Shown here piece by piece: positions 42,216-50,277 of a stretch of DNA of 64,000 bases (position 1 is the first letter of the stretch; every line of letters starts with the position of its first letter). Source of the DNA: Gemmatimonadota bacterium (GTDB lineage: Bacteria; Gemmatimonadota; Gemmatimonadetes; Gemmatimonadales; GWC2-71-9); the NCBI GenBank assembly GCA_016720805.1, contig JADKJZ010000014.1, positions 992,001 to 1,056,000 on the forward strand, written 5' to 3'. Made by a program: the position numbers and the translations under genes. Below the pieces are notes generated by a model. It did not search any database, was not told where the DNA came from, and was given only the letters and a program-made list of their open reading frames with translations.

Positions 42216-45200
42216 CCGACCTCACCAGTGACAGCGCCACGCGAGACGACGCCCTGCGCACCGCCGTTTCGCGGGTCCGTGGGCATCGTCGTCGGCGACT
42301 CCTGCTGGAAGGGGTGACGGCGACGGTCGCGGCGGTCCTGCTGGCGTTGATCGTGGGTGCCGTCGTGCGCAGCCTGATGGGGCCGGGCAACGACACCACC
42401 ATTGCCGTGCGCGTGATCGGGTACGTGCTCATTGCCGCCGCCGCCGTCCGCTTCCTGGTCTACCCGTTGCTCGGCGCCGTGAGCGACGAACGCATTGCAC
42501 TCTATGTCGAGGAACGCGCGCCGCACCTTCGGCAGACCCTGCTCAGTGCCGTCCACGAATTGGAGCGCCCGCCCGCGGACCGCTCATCCGCTGGCCTCTC
42601 GGCGAAGGTGATTGGTCAGGCCACGGCCGCGGTCGCCGAGCTGGAGCAGGGCGCCGCGCTGGAGCGGCCGCGGGCTCGTCGCGCCGGTGCGGTGCTGGCC
42701 GGGGCGACCGCCATCGGCCTGGTGCTGGTGCTGGCTGGCCCCGGGGCGGTGCGAGATGCCGCTCGTCTGCTCTTTGTGCCCTGGACCGCCTCGGCGTCCC
42801 AACCGGTCTTCGCGGTGTCGGTCACGCCAGGCGATATCACCGTCCCGCGCGGTGCCGCGCTCGACGTGCGCGGCGTGTTGCGCGGCTTCACCGCCGCCGA
42901 GGCCGAGATCGTCTTCCGTGCCGACAGCACCACCGAGTGGTTGCGCGCACCGATGCAGCGCGACTCCACCGGCAGCGGCTTTGCCGGACGGCTCTTCGAC
43001 CTGCTCACCCCGACGACGTATTACCTCGAGGTCGATGGTTTCCGGTCGGCCGAATTCAGCATCGCCGTCGTCGACCTGCCGGCGGTGTCGAACGTGGCGC
43101 TGCAGCTGCGCTTCCCGGGATACACCCATCTGCCCCCCGAGGTGATCGAGTCGGGCGGTGATGTGGCGGCGCTCATCGGCACCACGGTCCGCGTGCACGG
43201 CACGGTCACGATGCCGGTGAAGGGTGGCACGCTGCGCTTCGACGACGGTACAACGGTGCCGCTCACGGTCGATTCCGCCGGCAAGGTCGTCGGCGAGTTT
43301 CGCGTGACGCGCGATGGCTTCTATCGCATTGACCTCATGGCACCCGATGGCGCCATGGTGCCGGGCACGGTCCAGTACGCGATCGCCAAGCTCGACGACC
43401 GGGCGCCCAGCGTGCGCATCGAGACGCCGGGGCGCGACATCAAGGTCACGTCGACCGAGGAGGTACCGATCGCGGCGCGCGCCGCCGACGATTACGGTGT
43501 CTCGCGGATGGAGCTCCGCTATCAGGTCAACGGCGGTGCCGAACAGGCGATCGTGCTGGCCGAAGGAACAGCGGCCGGTGGCGTGGATCTGCGCGCGGCG
43601 CACACCCTCTTCCTCGAGGAGGTCACGCTGGTGCCGGGCGATGTGATCGCCTATCACGCAGTCGTCAGGGATGGCGCCGGACAAACGGCCAGCTCCGACA
43701 TCTACTTCCTCGAAGTGCGCCCGTTCGGCTTGAACTATCGGGCGGGCGAGGAAGCCGCCGCCGCAGGCGGTGAGGGTGGCGAAGGCGGTGGCGAGGGAGG
43801 CGACGCGAACGCCACGCCCGATCAACTCGCAGCGCGGCAGCGGCAAGTCGTGTCGGGCACATTCAACTGGGTGCGTGACAGCGCCAAGACGCCGGCGCGT
43901 GTCCGGCGCGAGAATCTCACGACGCTGGCCATAGCCCAGGGGAAGTTGCGGCAGGACGTGGCGGCGGTTGCCGAACGGATTGCGTCGCGCGAGCTCGCCA
44001 GCGAAGACACGGCCTTCACGACGGTCAAGCGCGAGCTCGACTCCGCCCGCGTCCATATGAAGGGGGCCGAGGAAGCGCTGGGCCTGGCACGAACGGCAAT
44101 CGCGAGCGCCGAGGAGCAGAAGGCCCTGCAGCACCTGCAGCGCGCGCAGGCCGTCTTCCGTGACATCGAGATTCGCCGCCAGCAGGGCGGCGGTGGTGGC
44201 GGCGGAGGGGGCGGCGGCGGTGGGGGGCAGCAGCAGGACCTGGCCGATCTCTTCCAGCTCGACACCGACAAGATGCGGAATCAGTACGAGGCGGTGCAGC
44301 AGCAGCGGAGCACCACCACCCAGCAGCAGGTCGACAGTGCGGCCGAGCGGTTGCGGGAACTGGCCGCGCGGCAGCAGCAGCAGAATGAGCGGGAGCAACG
44401 TGAGGCGGCTGCCCTGCGCGAACGACTCGGCCGCGATCTCGGCGCCGCCTCGAGTGGTGGCGGGAGCGGCCAGCGGGAGCTGGCTCGTCAGGCGGAGGAG
44501 GAGGCGCGACGGTTGGAGCGTCTGGCGCGCGAACAGCAGTCGCCTGAGTTGGCTGACGCCGCGCGTGCAGCGCAGGAAGCCGCCGACGCGATGCGACGAG
44601 CGAGCACCGGTGCGGCGGGGCAAGGCAACGCCGCGCTCGACCGACTGCGGAACGCCGCCCGCAGCGCGGAGGGTGTCCGGCAGCGGAGCGTGACGGACGA
44701 TATCCGCCAGCTCGACGACAAGGCGCGGCAACTCGAGGCGCAGCAGGAACGCATCGCCAGCGGGGTCGACCGATTGGGCGCAGCCGCGCCCAGTGACCGT
44801 GCGCAGCAGCTCCGGCGCCTGGATCAGCAGAAGGATTCCCTCTCGCGCGGCCTCGAGCAGGTGCGCGAGGAAGCGGAACGGCTTGCCCGCGATGTGCGCC
44901 GCGATCAGCCGGCGGCGGCGCGCGGACTCGACTCGGCGGCAGCACGAATTCGTGAGACCGCGCTGCCCCGCACCGTGAGCTATACCAAGAACACGGTGCG
45001 GACCGGCTCGCCCGAATATGCCCGCGCGCTGGAGTCCCAGGTGGGCGAGCAGGTCGGCGCGGTGCGCGAGCAGATCACTTCCGCGGCGAACTCCGTGCGC
45101 GAATCCGAGGCGAGCCGTCAGGAACGGACGCTCGAGCGGACGCGGGACCTGGTGCGGGAGATGGAGTCATTGCGGAATCGAACGGCGAACGGCGAACAGC

Positions 45201-45589
45201 GATCGGCGAACAGCGGCCGCGGGCAGCAGCCGGGTCAGGGTCAGGGTCAGGGCCAAGGTCAGGGTCAGGGTCAGGGCCAAGGTCAGGGTCAGGGTCAGGG
45301 TCAGGGTCAGGGGCAGGGGCAGGGTCAGGGTCAGGGCCAAGGTCAGGGCCAAGGCCAAGGCCAAGGCCAAGGCCAAGGCCAAGGCCAAGGCCAAGGCCAA
45401 GGCCAAGGGCAAGCAGGGCAGGGCAGGGGCAGGCCAAGGCCAAGGAGGAACAAGGCGCGGCAGGCCAGGGCCAGGGGCAGGGGCAGGGGCAGGGGCAGGG
45501 TCAGGGTCAGGGGCAGGGGCAACGCGGTGGCCAGGGTCAGGGCGGCCGGACAGGGATGGGAGGGATGGGTGGACCCGGTGGCGCGGTGA
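42212..45589 (+). CDS. DUF4175-like membrane protein with long coiled coil and (Gly-Gln)30 tract
   Basis: 1125 residues as read. Transmembrane helices near 33-53, 64-84 and 155-175, then a beta-rich extracytoplasmic region (about 200-510, Ig-like: PVFAVSVTPGDITVPRG, MELRYQVNGG). A Gly-rich linker, a Gly14-type run near 655 and a long Gln/Arg/Glu coiled coil (about 690-1000) follow. Residues 1008-1067 are 30 Gly-Gln pairs. After this the reading frame becomes Arg-rich nonsense (RGRPRPRRNKARQARARG). The genuine C-terminus is in another frame (45556-45945). Members of this type close MoxR operons in several phyla. Heptamer repeat DNA encodes residues 989-1002. Confidence 0.82.
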   Translation: MTDLTSDSATRDDALRTAVSRVRGHRRRRLLLEGVTATVAAVLLALIVGAVVRSLMGPGNDTTIAVRVIGYVLIAAAAVRFLVYPLLGAVSDERIALYVEERAPHLRQTLLSAVHELERPPADRSSAGLSAKVIGQATAAVAELEQGAALERPRARRAGAVLAGATAIGLVLVLAGPGAVRDAARLLFVPWTASASQPVFAVSVTPGDITVPRGAALDVRGVLRGFTAAEAEIVFRADSTTEWLRAPMQRDSTGSGFAGRLFDLLTPTTYYLEVDGFRSAEFSIAVVDLPAVSNVALQLRFPGYTHLPPEVIESGGDVAALIGTTVRVHGTVTMPVKGGTLRFDDGTTVPLTVDSAGKVVGEFRVTRDGFYRIDLMAPDGAMVPGTVQYAIAKLDDRAPSVRIETPGRDIKVTSTEEVPIAARAADDYGVSRMELRYQVNGGAEQAIVLAEGTAAGGVDLRAAHTLFLEEVTLVPGDVIAYHAVVRDGAGQTASSDIYFLEVRPFGLNYRAGEEAAAAGGEGGEGGGEGGDANATPDQLAARQRQVVSGTFNWVRDSAKTPARVRRENLTTLAIAQGKLRQDVAAVAERIASRELASEDTAFTTVKRELDSARVHMKGAEEALGLARTAIASAEEQKALQHLQRAQAVFRDIEIRRQQGGGGGGGGGGGGGGQQQDLADLFQLDTDKMRNQYEAVQQQRSTTTQQQVDSAAERLRELAARQQQQNEREQREAAALRERLGRDLGAASSGGGSGQRELARQAEEEARRLERLAREQQSPELADAARAAQEAADAMRRASTGAAGQGNAALDRLRNAARSAEGVRQRSVTDDIRQLDDKARQLEAQQERIASGVDRLGAAAPSDRAQQLRRLDQQKDSLSRGLEQVREEAERLARDVRRDQPAAARGLDSAAARIRETALPRTVSYTKNTVRTGSPEYARALESQVGEQVGAVREQITSAANSVRESEASRQERTLERTRDLVREMESLRNRTANGEQRSANSGRGQQPGQGQGQGQGQGQGQGQGQGQGQGQGQGQGQGQGQGQGQGQGQGQGQGQGQGQGQGQGQGQAGQGRGRPRPRRNKARQARARGRGRGRGRVRVRGRGNAVARVRAAGQGWEGWVDPVAR
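45177..45218 (+). repeat. Six GGCGAAC-type heptamers inside the DUF4175 gene
   Basis: Units ATCGAAC, GGCGAAC, GGCGAAC, AGCGATC, GGCGAAC, AGCGGCC. The 42 bases keep the frame and encode a Ser/Asn/Arg-rich linker (RTANGEQRSANSG) just before the Gly-Gln tract. Positions 45184-45214 match the reverse complement of 58826-58856 at 28 of 31 bases. Confidence 0.75.
45233..45412 (+). repeat. Hexanucleotide tandem repeat (GGNCAR)30
   Basis: 180 bases of 30 hexamers, mostly GGTCAG in the first half and a near-perfect GGCCAA run in the second (about 45341-45406). They encode (Gly-Gln)30. The homogeneous second half suggests recent expansion. Similar GGGCAG units continue imperfectly to about 45520 in the shifted frame. 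Confidence 0.9.
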
Positions 45590-45945
45590 GCGGCAGTGCC
45601 GACGCCGGGTCCCCGCGGCAACTCGGGCGGGAAGTTGCCATGCGGCGTCAGGAAGCCGAGGCGCTTCGGGGGGAGGTGGCGGCCCAGGGGGGCGATGTCG
45701 GTGAGCTCGATCGGGCGATCGCCTCGCTCCGCGAACTCGAAGCACAGATCGCCCGCGACAAACCGCAGGGGGTCACCGCCCTCCAGTCCGCCGTGATCGA
45801 GGGGCTCAAGACCTTCGAGTTCACGCTCTGGCGGCGGGCCAATGGCGGGGAAGGCACGCCGGCGGTGGGTCCGCGCGGCCAGGTGCCGGCGGAGTACCGG
45901 GCACTGGTGGAGGAGTACTACAGGTCGCTCGCGCGGCGGCCCTGA
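45556..45945 (+). CDS. DUF4175-like protein, true C-terminus in shifted frame
   Basis: 129 residues: MGGMGGPGGAVSG, then a helical domain (RQLGREVAMRRQEAEALRGE, ELDRAIASLRELEAQIARD, GLKTFEFTLWRRANG) and the tail PAEYRALVEEYYRSLARRP. This ending is what DUF4175-type proteins normally have. The frame reads back through more Gly-Gln pairs to about 45430, joining the main frame by a one-base change in a G-run. So it is the end of the upstream gene and not an independent gene, unless the break is real. Confidence 0.7.
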   Translation: MGGMGGPGGAVSGSADAGSPRQLGREVAMRRQEAEALRGEVAAQGGDVGELDRAIASLRELEAQIARDKPQGVTALQSAVIEGLKTFEFTLWRRANGGEGTPAVGPRGQVPAEYRALVEEYYRSLARRP

Positions 45946-45990
45946 GATTCTGCGGGAAGGCCGCCACAAAGCCATTTGACGGCGAATCCG

Positions 45991-46024
45991 CTGCCGAGCG
46001 TCGCGTGCGTGCGACGGTCGGCAG
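45991..46024. terminator. 14-bp stem hairpin upstream of the sigma-54 promoter
   Basis: Arms 45991-46004 and 46011-46024 (CTGCCGAGCGTCGC / GCGACGGTCGGCAG) pair at 13 of 14 positions with a 6-base loop. It lies 46 bases after the MoxR operon and 11 bases before the sigma-54 promoter. It can be the operon terminator or a dyad operator; no T-run follows. Confidence 0.5.
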
Positions 46025-46034
46025 TGGTCGTTGG

Positions 46035-46050
46035 TGGCACTTCCTTTGCT
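46035..46050 (+). promoter_or_regulatory. Sigma-54 (-24/-12) promoter for the sigma factor gene
   Basis: TGGCAC-N5-TTGCT matches the RpoN consensus TGGCAC-N5-TTGCW at every fixed base. The invariant GG (46036-46037) and GC (46048-46049) are separated by exactly 10 bases. The ATG of the downstream sigma factor is 41 bases from the -12 element, leaving room for a start site near 46061 and a short leader. Confidence 0.65.
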
Positions 46051-46090
46051 TTGTTCAAGTGGACCTGCTTTTGCGTCAGTAGTCTTCCCT

Positions 46091-46861
46091 ATGACCACTC
46101 CGCAACGCCCGAACCAGACTTCGACCGATGCCCTCTGGCAGCGGTGGCGCAAAGACAACTGCGCTGATGCCCGGCGAGAGCTGCTGGGGCGCTACCTCGG
46201 CCTGGTCCATCATGCCGCGCGTGAGATGGCCCCGCGCGTCCGCGACGCCGTCTCCCTCGAAGAGCTGGTTTCGGCCGGTTCGGTCGGGCTGCTGCAGGCG
46301 ATGGCCGGCTTCGAGCCGGAGCGCGGCCTCGCCTTCTCGACCTTTGCCATGCGTCGGATTCGCGGAGCCATTCTCGATGAGCTCCGTGCCCGCGATCCGC
46401 TCTCGCGCGTCGACCGCGCCCACGCCCGCCGGCTCGACAGCGCAGTGGCGGAATGTGAACAGCGACTTGGCCGTGCCCCGAGCACCGGCGAGATCGCCAG
46501 CCATCTGGGTGTCGACCACGAGACCATCCACCGGTGGCGCGAGCGGACGCTGACGATCGGTCCGGTGTCGCTCGAAGGGGAGCCGGGCGGCCACAGCCTC
46601 GCGGACCGCCTGGGCGACGCCGAGGGCGACCCGGTCCAGGACGCCATGGAGGAGTCGGACCGGAAGCGCGTGCTCCACGAGGCATTGGCCGAATTGCCGC
46701 AGCGGGAGCGACTGGTGCTGGCGCGCTCCTTCCTGGAGGAGAAGCCGCTCCGCGAGATCGCCACCGAGCTCGGCGTCACCGAGTCCCGGGTCTGCCAGTT
46801 GCGAGCCCAGGGGATCGCCCGACTCCGCCGGATTCCTCGACTCGCGTACGCCCGCGACTGA
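46091..46861 (+). CDS. FliA/WhiG-family RNA polymerase sigma factor
   Basis: 256 residues, the usual length for sigma-28-type factors. Region 2: RYLGLVHHAAREMAPRV, LEELVSAGSVGLLQAM, GLAFSTFAMRRIRGAILDEL. Region 3: RAPSTGEIASHLGVDHETI. Region 4: LPQRERLVLARSFLEEKPLREIATELGVTESRVCQLRAQGIARLRR (parts). Such factors drive flagellar, sporulation or stress genes. The frame is open to 46031, but that start would lie inside the sigma-54 promoter, so I chose the ATG at 46091. No anti-sigma factor or flagellar gene is nearby. Confidence 0.9.
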   Translation: MTTPQRPNQTSTDALWQRWRKDNCADARRELLGRYLGLVHHAAREMAPRVRDAVSLEELVSAGSVGLLQAMAGFEPERGLAFSTFAMRRIRGAILDELRARDPLSRVDRAHARRLDSAVAECEQRLGRAPSTGEIASHLGVDHETIHRWRERTLTIGPVSLEGEPGGHSLADRLGDAEGDPVQDAMEESDRKRVLHEALAELPQRERLVLARSFLEEKPLREIATELGVTESRVCQLRAQGIARLRRIPRLAYARD

Positions 46862-46953
46862 GCGCGTAAAGCGGTTCCGCGCTTCGCGTTGAACCTCGGT
46901 TGATCGTTCCGCTTACATTTGCGCATCGAAGTTCCGTCCCCCCGGAGGGATCG

Positions 46954-47838
46954 ATGCGCGCTGCCTTCGCGTCACTCGTGGATTATGCCGGTCTCTTTCC
47001 TCCCGCCGCCCTCGGCATGGCCGACGCGGTGCGGGAGTATGACCGCGAGCGGCGCGGCCCCGATCGCTGGATGCTCGGGCGCTTCATCGTGGCCGCCAGT
47101 CGCCTCGAGGAGCTCGGCACCGCGATCGAGAGCGAGGGGCTCTTTACCCCACGGCACGATCCCTGGCGCGTCTCCGCGGTCATGGGCGTCCACCTTCCCG
47201 ACGAACTCTCACGTGTCAACGCGTTTCGCGCCGCCTGGGAAGGTCGCGGGGTGACCGTCGACGCCCTCGAGTACAAGGTGAGTTCGGTCGGACAACTGCT
47301 CACGGTCGCCGAACAGATCCCGCCCGCCTATCAGCGCTTCTTCGAAGTGCCGCACGAAGGACCGTACGGTGCACTCGTCGCCGCGATCGGGCGCGCGGGT
47401 GCCTTTGCCAAGGTGCGCACCGGTGGCACCACCGCCGATCTCTTTCCCGCCCCCGACCAGCTGACCGCTTTCCTCATTGCGGCGACGGGGCAGGGCGTGC
47501 GCTTCAAGGCCACGGCAGGGCTGCATCATCCCTACCGCGGGGAGTATCGCCTGACGTATGCGGTCGAGGCAGAGCGCGGCTGGATGTATGGCTTCGTCAA
47601 TCTGCTGCTCGCGACCGCGCTGCTGCTGCGAAGCGGCGACGGTGAGACGGCGCAGGCCATCCTCGAAGCCGTCGGTCCCGAGGCGTTCGCGCGCGACGAC
47701 GACGGCATCCGTGCGCTCGGCCACCACTTCCCGTGGGATGAACTCGCCCGGGCGCGTGAGCGTGCCTTTACCTCGTTCGGCTCCTGTTCCTTCCGTGAGC
47801 CGGTCGACGAACTCGGACTTCCGGAGCAGGTGGCATGA
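46954..47838 (+). CDS. Unknown conserved-looking protein coupled to fumarylacetoacetase
   Basis: 294 residues, soluble, no signal. Start ATG 46954 has GGAGGG five bases upstream. Alternating hydrophobic strands and charged helices (WMLGRFIVAASRLEELGTAI, VDALEYKVSSVGQLL, GAFAKVRTGGTTADLFPAP, GVRFKATAGLHHPYRGEYR) suggest a TIM-barrel-like alpha/beta fold. The patterns KVRTGG and FKATAGLHHP near strand ends look like active-site loops. I do not recognise a family. Its stop overlaps fahA by four bases, so a role beside aromatic amino-acid breakdown is a fair guess only. Confidence 0.7.
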   Translation: MRAAFASLVDYAGLFPPAALGMADAVREYDRERRGPDRWMLGRFIVAASRLEELGTAIESEGLFTPRHDPWRVSAVMGVHLPDELSRVNAFRAAWEGRGVTVDALEYKVSSVGQLLTVAEQIPPAYQRFFEVPHEGPYGALVAAIGRAGAFAKVRTGGTTADLFPAPDQLTAFLIAATGQGVRFKATAGLHHPYRGEYRLTYAVEAERGWMYGFVNLLLATALLLRSGDGETAQAILEAVGPEAFARDDDGIRALGHHFPWDELARARERAFTSFGSCSFREPVDELGLPEQVA

Positions 47839-49130
47839 CCGATCTCGATCGCAGTCACGATCCGGCCCTCACCTCGTGGGTCACTTCCGCCAATGGGCAC
47901 TCTGACTTTCCGATTCAGAACCTTCCCTTCGGCCTGATCGATGGCCAGGGGGAAGATCCGGAGATTGTCGTCGCGATCGGCGATCAGGTGCTGCACCTGC
48001 GCACGGCCGTGGAGGCAGGGTGGGGGAGTGAGCTCTCGATCGATGCCATCACGCGGATCATCTTCGGTCCGCTCAATCACTTCGCGGCTGCAGGTCCGAA
48101 CGAGTGGACCGCGGTGCGCCTCGCGTTGAGTGATGCCCTCTCCGACCCGTCCTGGCAGGAGCGACTCTCGCCCGCGCTGCTGCCGCAGGATGCGGTCGAG
48201 ATGTTGTTGCCGGTGCATATCGGCGATTACACCGACTTCTACGCCTCCGTGCACCACGCAACCAACGTCGGCTCGATGTTTCGGCCCGACAATCCGCTGC
48301 TGCCCAACTACAAGTGGGTCCCGATCGGCTACCATGGGCGCGCGTCGTCGATCGTGCTCGATGGTACGCCGATTCGCCGCCCGCAGGGTCAGACCAAGGC
48401 CGCAGACGCCGACACGCCGACCTTCGGCCCGTCGCGTTCGCTCGACTACGAGCTCGAGGTCGCCCTGGTGATCGGCGGGGAGAACGACCTCGGCACGCCG
48501 GTGACCAGCGCAACGGCCACCGACCGGATCTTCGGCGTGGTGTTGCTCAACGATTGGTCCGCGCGTGATCTGCAGGCGTGGGAGTACCAGCCCCTCGGTC
48601 CGTTCCTCGCCAAGAACTTTGCCAGCACCATTTCGCCGTGGGTCGTGACGACCGACGCGTTGCGGCCTTTCCGTGCCGCGATGCCGGCACGCGCCGCTGG
48701 CGACCCGGCTCCGCTGCCGTACCTGCAGGTGCCGGGGGACCGCACCTGGCACATCGGGCTCGAGGTGGCGCTCCGCACCGAAGCGATGGAGTCGCGCGGC
48801 GACTCGCCATTCGTGGTGTCGCGGGTCGACTTCGCCGACGCGATGTACTGGAGTCCGGCGCAGCTGGTGACGCACCACGGCAGCAACGGCTGCAATCTGA
48901 CTCCCGGCGATCTGCTGGGCAGCGGGACCATCTCTGGTCCCGCGGCGGAGAGTCGTGGCTGCCTGCTGGAGCGGACGTGGCGGGGCGCGGAACCGCTCAC
49001 GCTTCCGGACGGGACGTCGCGCAAGTTCCTCGAGGACGGCGACGAAGTGCTGATCACCGGGCGCTGCGAGTCGCCGGGGGCCGTGCCGATTGGCTTCGGC
49101 GCCTGTCGTGGGGTGGTGGCGCCGGCATGA
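47835..49130 (+). CDS. fahA: Fumarylacetoacetase
   Basis: 431 residues, the full-length form with N-terminal SH3-like domain. It cleaves fumarylacetoacetate to fumarate and acetoacetate, the last step of tyrosine/homogentisate breakdown. Active-site and metal segments: DYTDFYASVHHATNVG (Asp and catalytic His), YHGRASSIV, DYELEVALVIGGEN (Glu pair) and LLNDWSARDLQAWEYQPLGPF (Asp), with LGSGTISGP near the end. Acetoacetate could feed the thiolase/hbd genes at the window's left end. Homogentisate dioxygenase is not in the window. Confidence 0.95.
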   Translation: MTDLDRSHDPALTSWVTSANGHSDFPIQNLPFGLIDGQGEDPEIVVAIGDQVLHLRTAVEAGWGSELSIDAITRIIFGPLNHFAAAGPNEWTAVRLALSDALSDPSWQERLSPALLPQDAVEMLLPVHIGDYTDFYASVHHATNVGSMFRPDNPLLPNYKWVPIGYHGRASSIVLDGTPIRRPQGQTKAADADTPTFGPSRSLDYELEVALVIGGENDLGTPVTSATATDRIFGVVLLNDWSARDLQAWEYQPLGPFLAKNFASTISPWVVTTDALRPFRAAMPARAAGDPAPLPYLQVPGDRTWHIGLEVALRTEAMESRGDSPFVVSRVDFADAMYWSPAQLVTHHGSNGCNLTPGDLLGSGTISGPAAESRGCLLERTWRGAEPLTLPDGTSRKFLEDGDEVLITGRCESPGAVPIGFGACRGVVAPA

Positions 49131-49642
49131 CGCGGTTGGTGCCCGTGGTCGTGACCTACCTCGAGATGCGCACACCGCCGGCGGCCCCGCCCCATGGAGA
49201 CCCTCCTGGTGTCACGCTGGTGCGTGTCACCCCACCCGACGCGGCGGAGGCCGCGGCCCGACTCTATCGCGCCGTGGGCGGTGCGTGGCAGTGGCGGGAT
49301 CGCCTGGCCTGGGCGCCGTCAGATTGGGCCGCAGCGATGGATGCACCCGCCGTCCAACTCTGGATTGCGCGCCGTGGTCCCGTCGAGCTCGGCTACGCGG
49401 AGTTGGCGCCATCCGGCTCGGCCATGGAGATTCGGTACTTCGGGCTGGTGCCCGAGGCGATCGGTCAGGGGCTGGGGCGCTGGTTGCTGCAGCGCACCAT
49501 CGAGCTGGCCTGGGCGACGGCGCCGAGCCGCGTCATCCTGAACACCTGTACCCTCGACGGCCCGGCGGCATTGCCGAACTACCTGGCCCGAGGCTTCACG
49601 ATCGTCCGCGAAGAGCATCAACTGCGGGAATTGCCCACATGA
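49127..49642 (+). CDS. GNAT-family acetyltransferase
   Basis: 171 residues. The acetyl-CoA binding motif lies at about 105-125: MEIRYFGLVPEAIGQGLGRWL with the Q/GxGxG/A loop as GQGLGR. Strand VILNTCTLDGPAALPNYLARGF is the usual C-terminal acetyltransferase pattern. Substrate unknown. It overlaps fahA and pdxH by four bases each. Confidence 0.85.
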   Translation: MTRLVPVVVTYLEMRTPPAAPPHGDPPGVTLVRVTPPDAAEAAARLYRAVGGAWQWRDRLAWAPSDWAAAMDAPAVQLWIARRGPVELGYAELAPSGSAMEIRYFGLVPEAIGQGLGRWLLQRTIELAWATAPSRVILNTCTLDGPAALPNYLARGFTIVREEHQLRELPT

Positions 49643-50277
49643 ATCTCGCCGACCTGCGCCGTGACTACGCGCGCGCCGACCTGGACATCGTCGATACCGA
49701 TCCCGATCCCTACGCCCAGTTTCGGCGCTGGTTCACCGAGGCCGAAGCGGCGAAGTTGCTCGAACCGAACGCCATGACGCTCGCCACGGCGAGTGCCGAC
49801 GGTCGGCCGAGTGCGCGGATCGTGCTGCTCAAGGGAATCTCGGAGCAGGGCTTTGTCTTCTTCACCGACTATCGCTCGCGGAAGGCGCGCGAGCTCGATG
49901 CCAATCCGCATGCCGCCCTCGCCTTTCACTGGGGCGAGTTGGAGCGACAGGTGCGCGTGGTGGGCCGCGTCGAGCGCATCCCGGCGTCCGAGTCGATGGC
50001 CTATTTCCTCAGTCGACCGGTCGGCTCGCAGGTCGGCGCCTGGGCGTCGCTGCAGAGCGCCCTGCTCGAGGATCGTGCGCTCCTGATGGAAAAGGTCAGT
50101 GAACTGGTCAAGCATTTCCAGACGACCCCGATCACCTGGCCGACCCACTGGGGCGGCTATCGTGTGGTGCCGTCCGAGATCGAGTTCTGGCAGGGGCGCC
50201 CCAATCGCCTTCATGATCGCATCCTCTACACCTCGTCTCCGGAGTCTGGATGGCAGCGCGTCCGTCTTTCGCCCTGA
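49639..50277 (+). CDS. pdxH: Pyridoxamine 5'-phosphate oxidase
   Basis: 212 residues, standard length. FMN-dependent oxidation of pyridoxamine or pyridoxine 5'-phosphate to PLP. Family motifs: RDYARADLDIVDTDPDPYAQF (in parts), MTLATASADGRPSARIVLLKG, FVFFTDYRSRKARELDANP, RQVRVVGRVERI, SYFLSRP-like AYFLSRPVGSQVGAWASLQS, and the C-terminal ending EFWQGRPNRLHDRILY. It supplies PLP for enzymes such as GlyA. The end overlaps the start of the S9 peptidase gene by 28 bases. Confidence 0.96.
   Translation: MNLADLRRDYARADLDIVDTDPDPYAQFRRWFTEAEAAKLLEPNAMTLATASADGRPSARIVLLKGISEQGFVFFTDYRSRKARELDANPHAALAFHWGELERQVRVVGRVERIPASESMAYFLSRPVGSQVGAWASLQSALLEDRALLMEKVSELVKHFQTTPITWPTHWGGYRVVPSEIEFWQGRPNRLHDRILYTSSPESGWQRVRLSP

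Noticed and set aside
45233..45412. Regular repeat considered as a CRISPR array
   Set aside because: Units are contiguous hexamers with no spacers, in frame with a coding gene; no cas genes in the window.
45167..45745. Hydrophobic (Leu-Ala/Leu-Thr)n frame on the - strand over the hexamer repeat
   Set aside because: It is only the complement of the Gly-Gln coding repeat; no start site or supporting context.
46889..46919. TTGAAC ... TACATT as a sigma-70-type promoter before the unknown/fahA operon
   Set aside because: Each box matches only four of six bases and the spacing is 19; too weak to list as a feature.
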